Below, piece by piece: positions 5,412-5,415 of a DNA stretch of 5,415 nt (position 1 is the first letter of the stretch; every line of letters begins with the position of its first letter). The position numbers and the translations under genes were made by a program. The notes below the pieces were generated by a model. The model was not told the DNA's origin, made no database searches, and worked only from the letters and a program-made list of their open reading frames with translations. Source of the stretch: an uncultured Collinsella sp. (GTDB taxonomy: Bacteria > Actinomycetota > Coriobacteriia > Coriobacteriales > Coriobacteriaceae); the NCBI GenBank assembly GCA_900552185.1, contig URYT01000129.1, positions 1 to 5,415 of the forward strand. The letters are read 5' to 3'.

Positions 5412-5415
5412 ACCA

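Overview
The window holds four clear protein genes and two small ORFs. The coding style is moderately GC-rich, with a strong preference for CGC/CGT arginine codons and GA-rich Shine-Dalgarno sites. This, together with the protein sequences, suggests a high-GC Gram-positive anaerobe, probably a Coriobacteriia member close to Collinsella. That placement is inferred from sequence style and was not searched.

Layout: a HAD-superfamily (Cof-type) sugar-phosphatase-like gene on the minus strand (60-887) has a long hairpin just past its stop. A divergent intergenic region of about 550 bp (888-1441) follows and leads into argG (1442-2668, argininosuccinate synthase). A GC-rich terminator-like hairpin (2822-2851) and a 56-codon unrecognised ORF (2902-3072) separate argG from argH (3191-4621, argininosuccinate lyase). 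argH ends in a textbook intrinsic terminator (4672-4705). A 300-bp non-coding region rich in inverted and direct repeats then precedes ndk (5007-5411, nucleoside diphosphate kinase).

argG and argH catalyse the last two steps of arginine synthesis: citrulline + aspartate + ATP to argininosuccinate, then to arginine + fumarate. The most interesting element is in the argG leader. A 24-codon ORF (1162-1236) with a strong ribosome-binding site encodes a peptide with six arginines, ending in three consecutive CGA codons before the stop. CGA is not used for any of the 43 arginines in argG, argH and ndk. The RNA around and after this ORF can form mutually exclusive pairings that end in a hairpin followed by five Ts. 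This is the layout expected of a ribosome-mediated, arginine-sensing transcription attenuator controlling argG.

argH is separated from argG by a strong hairpin, so the two genes probably do not simply share the same transcript level. ndk appears to be an independent unit with its own promoter and possible operators.
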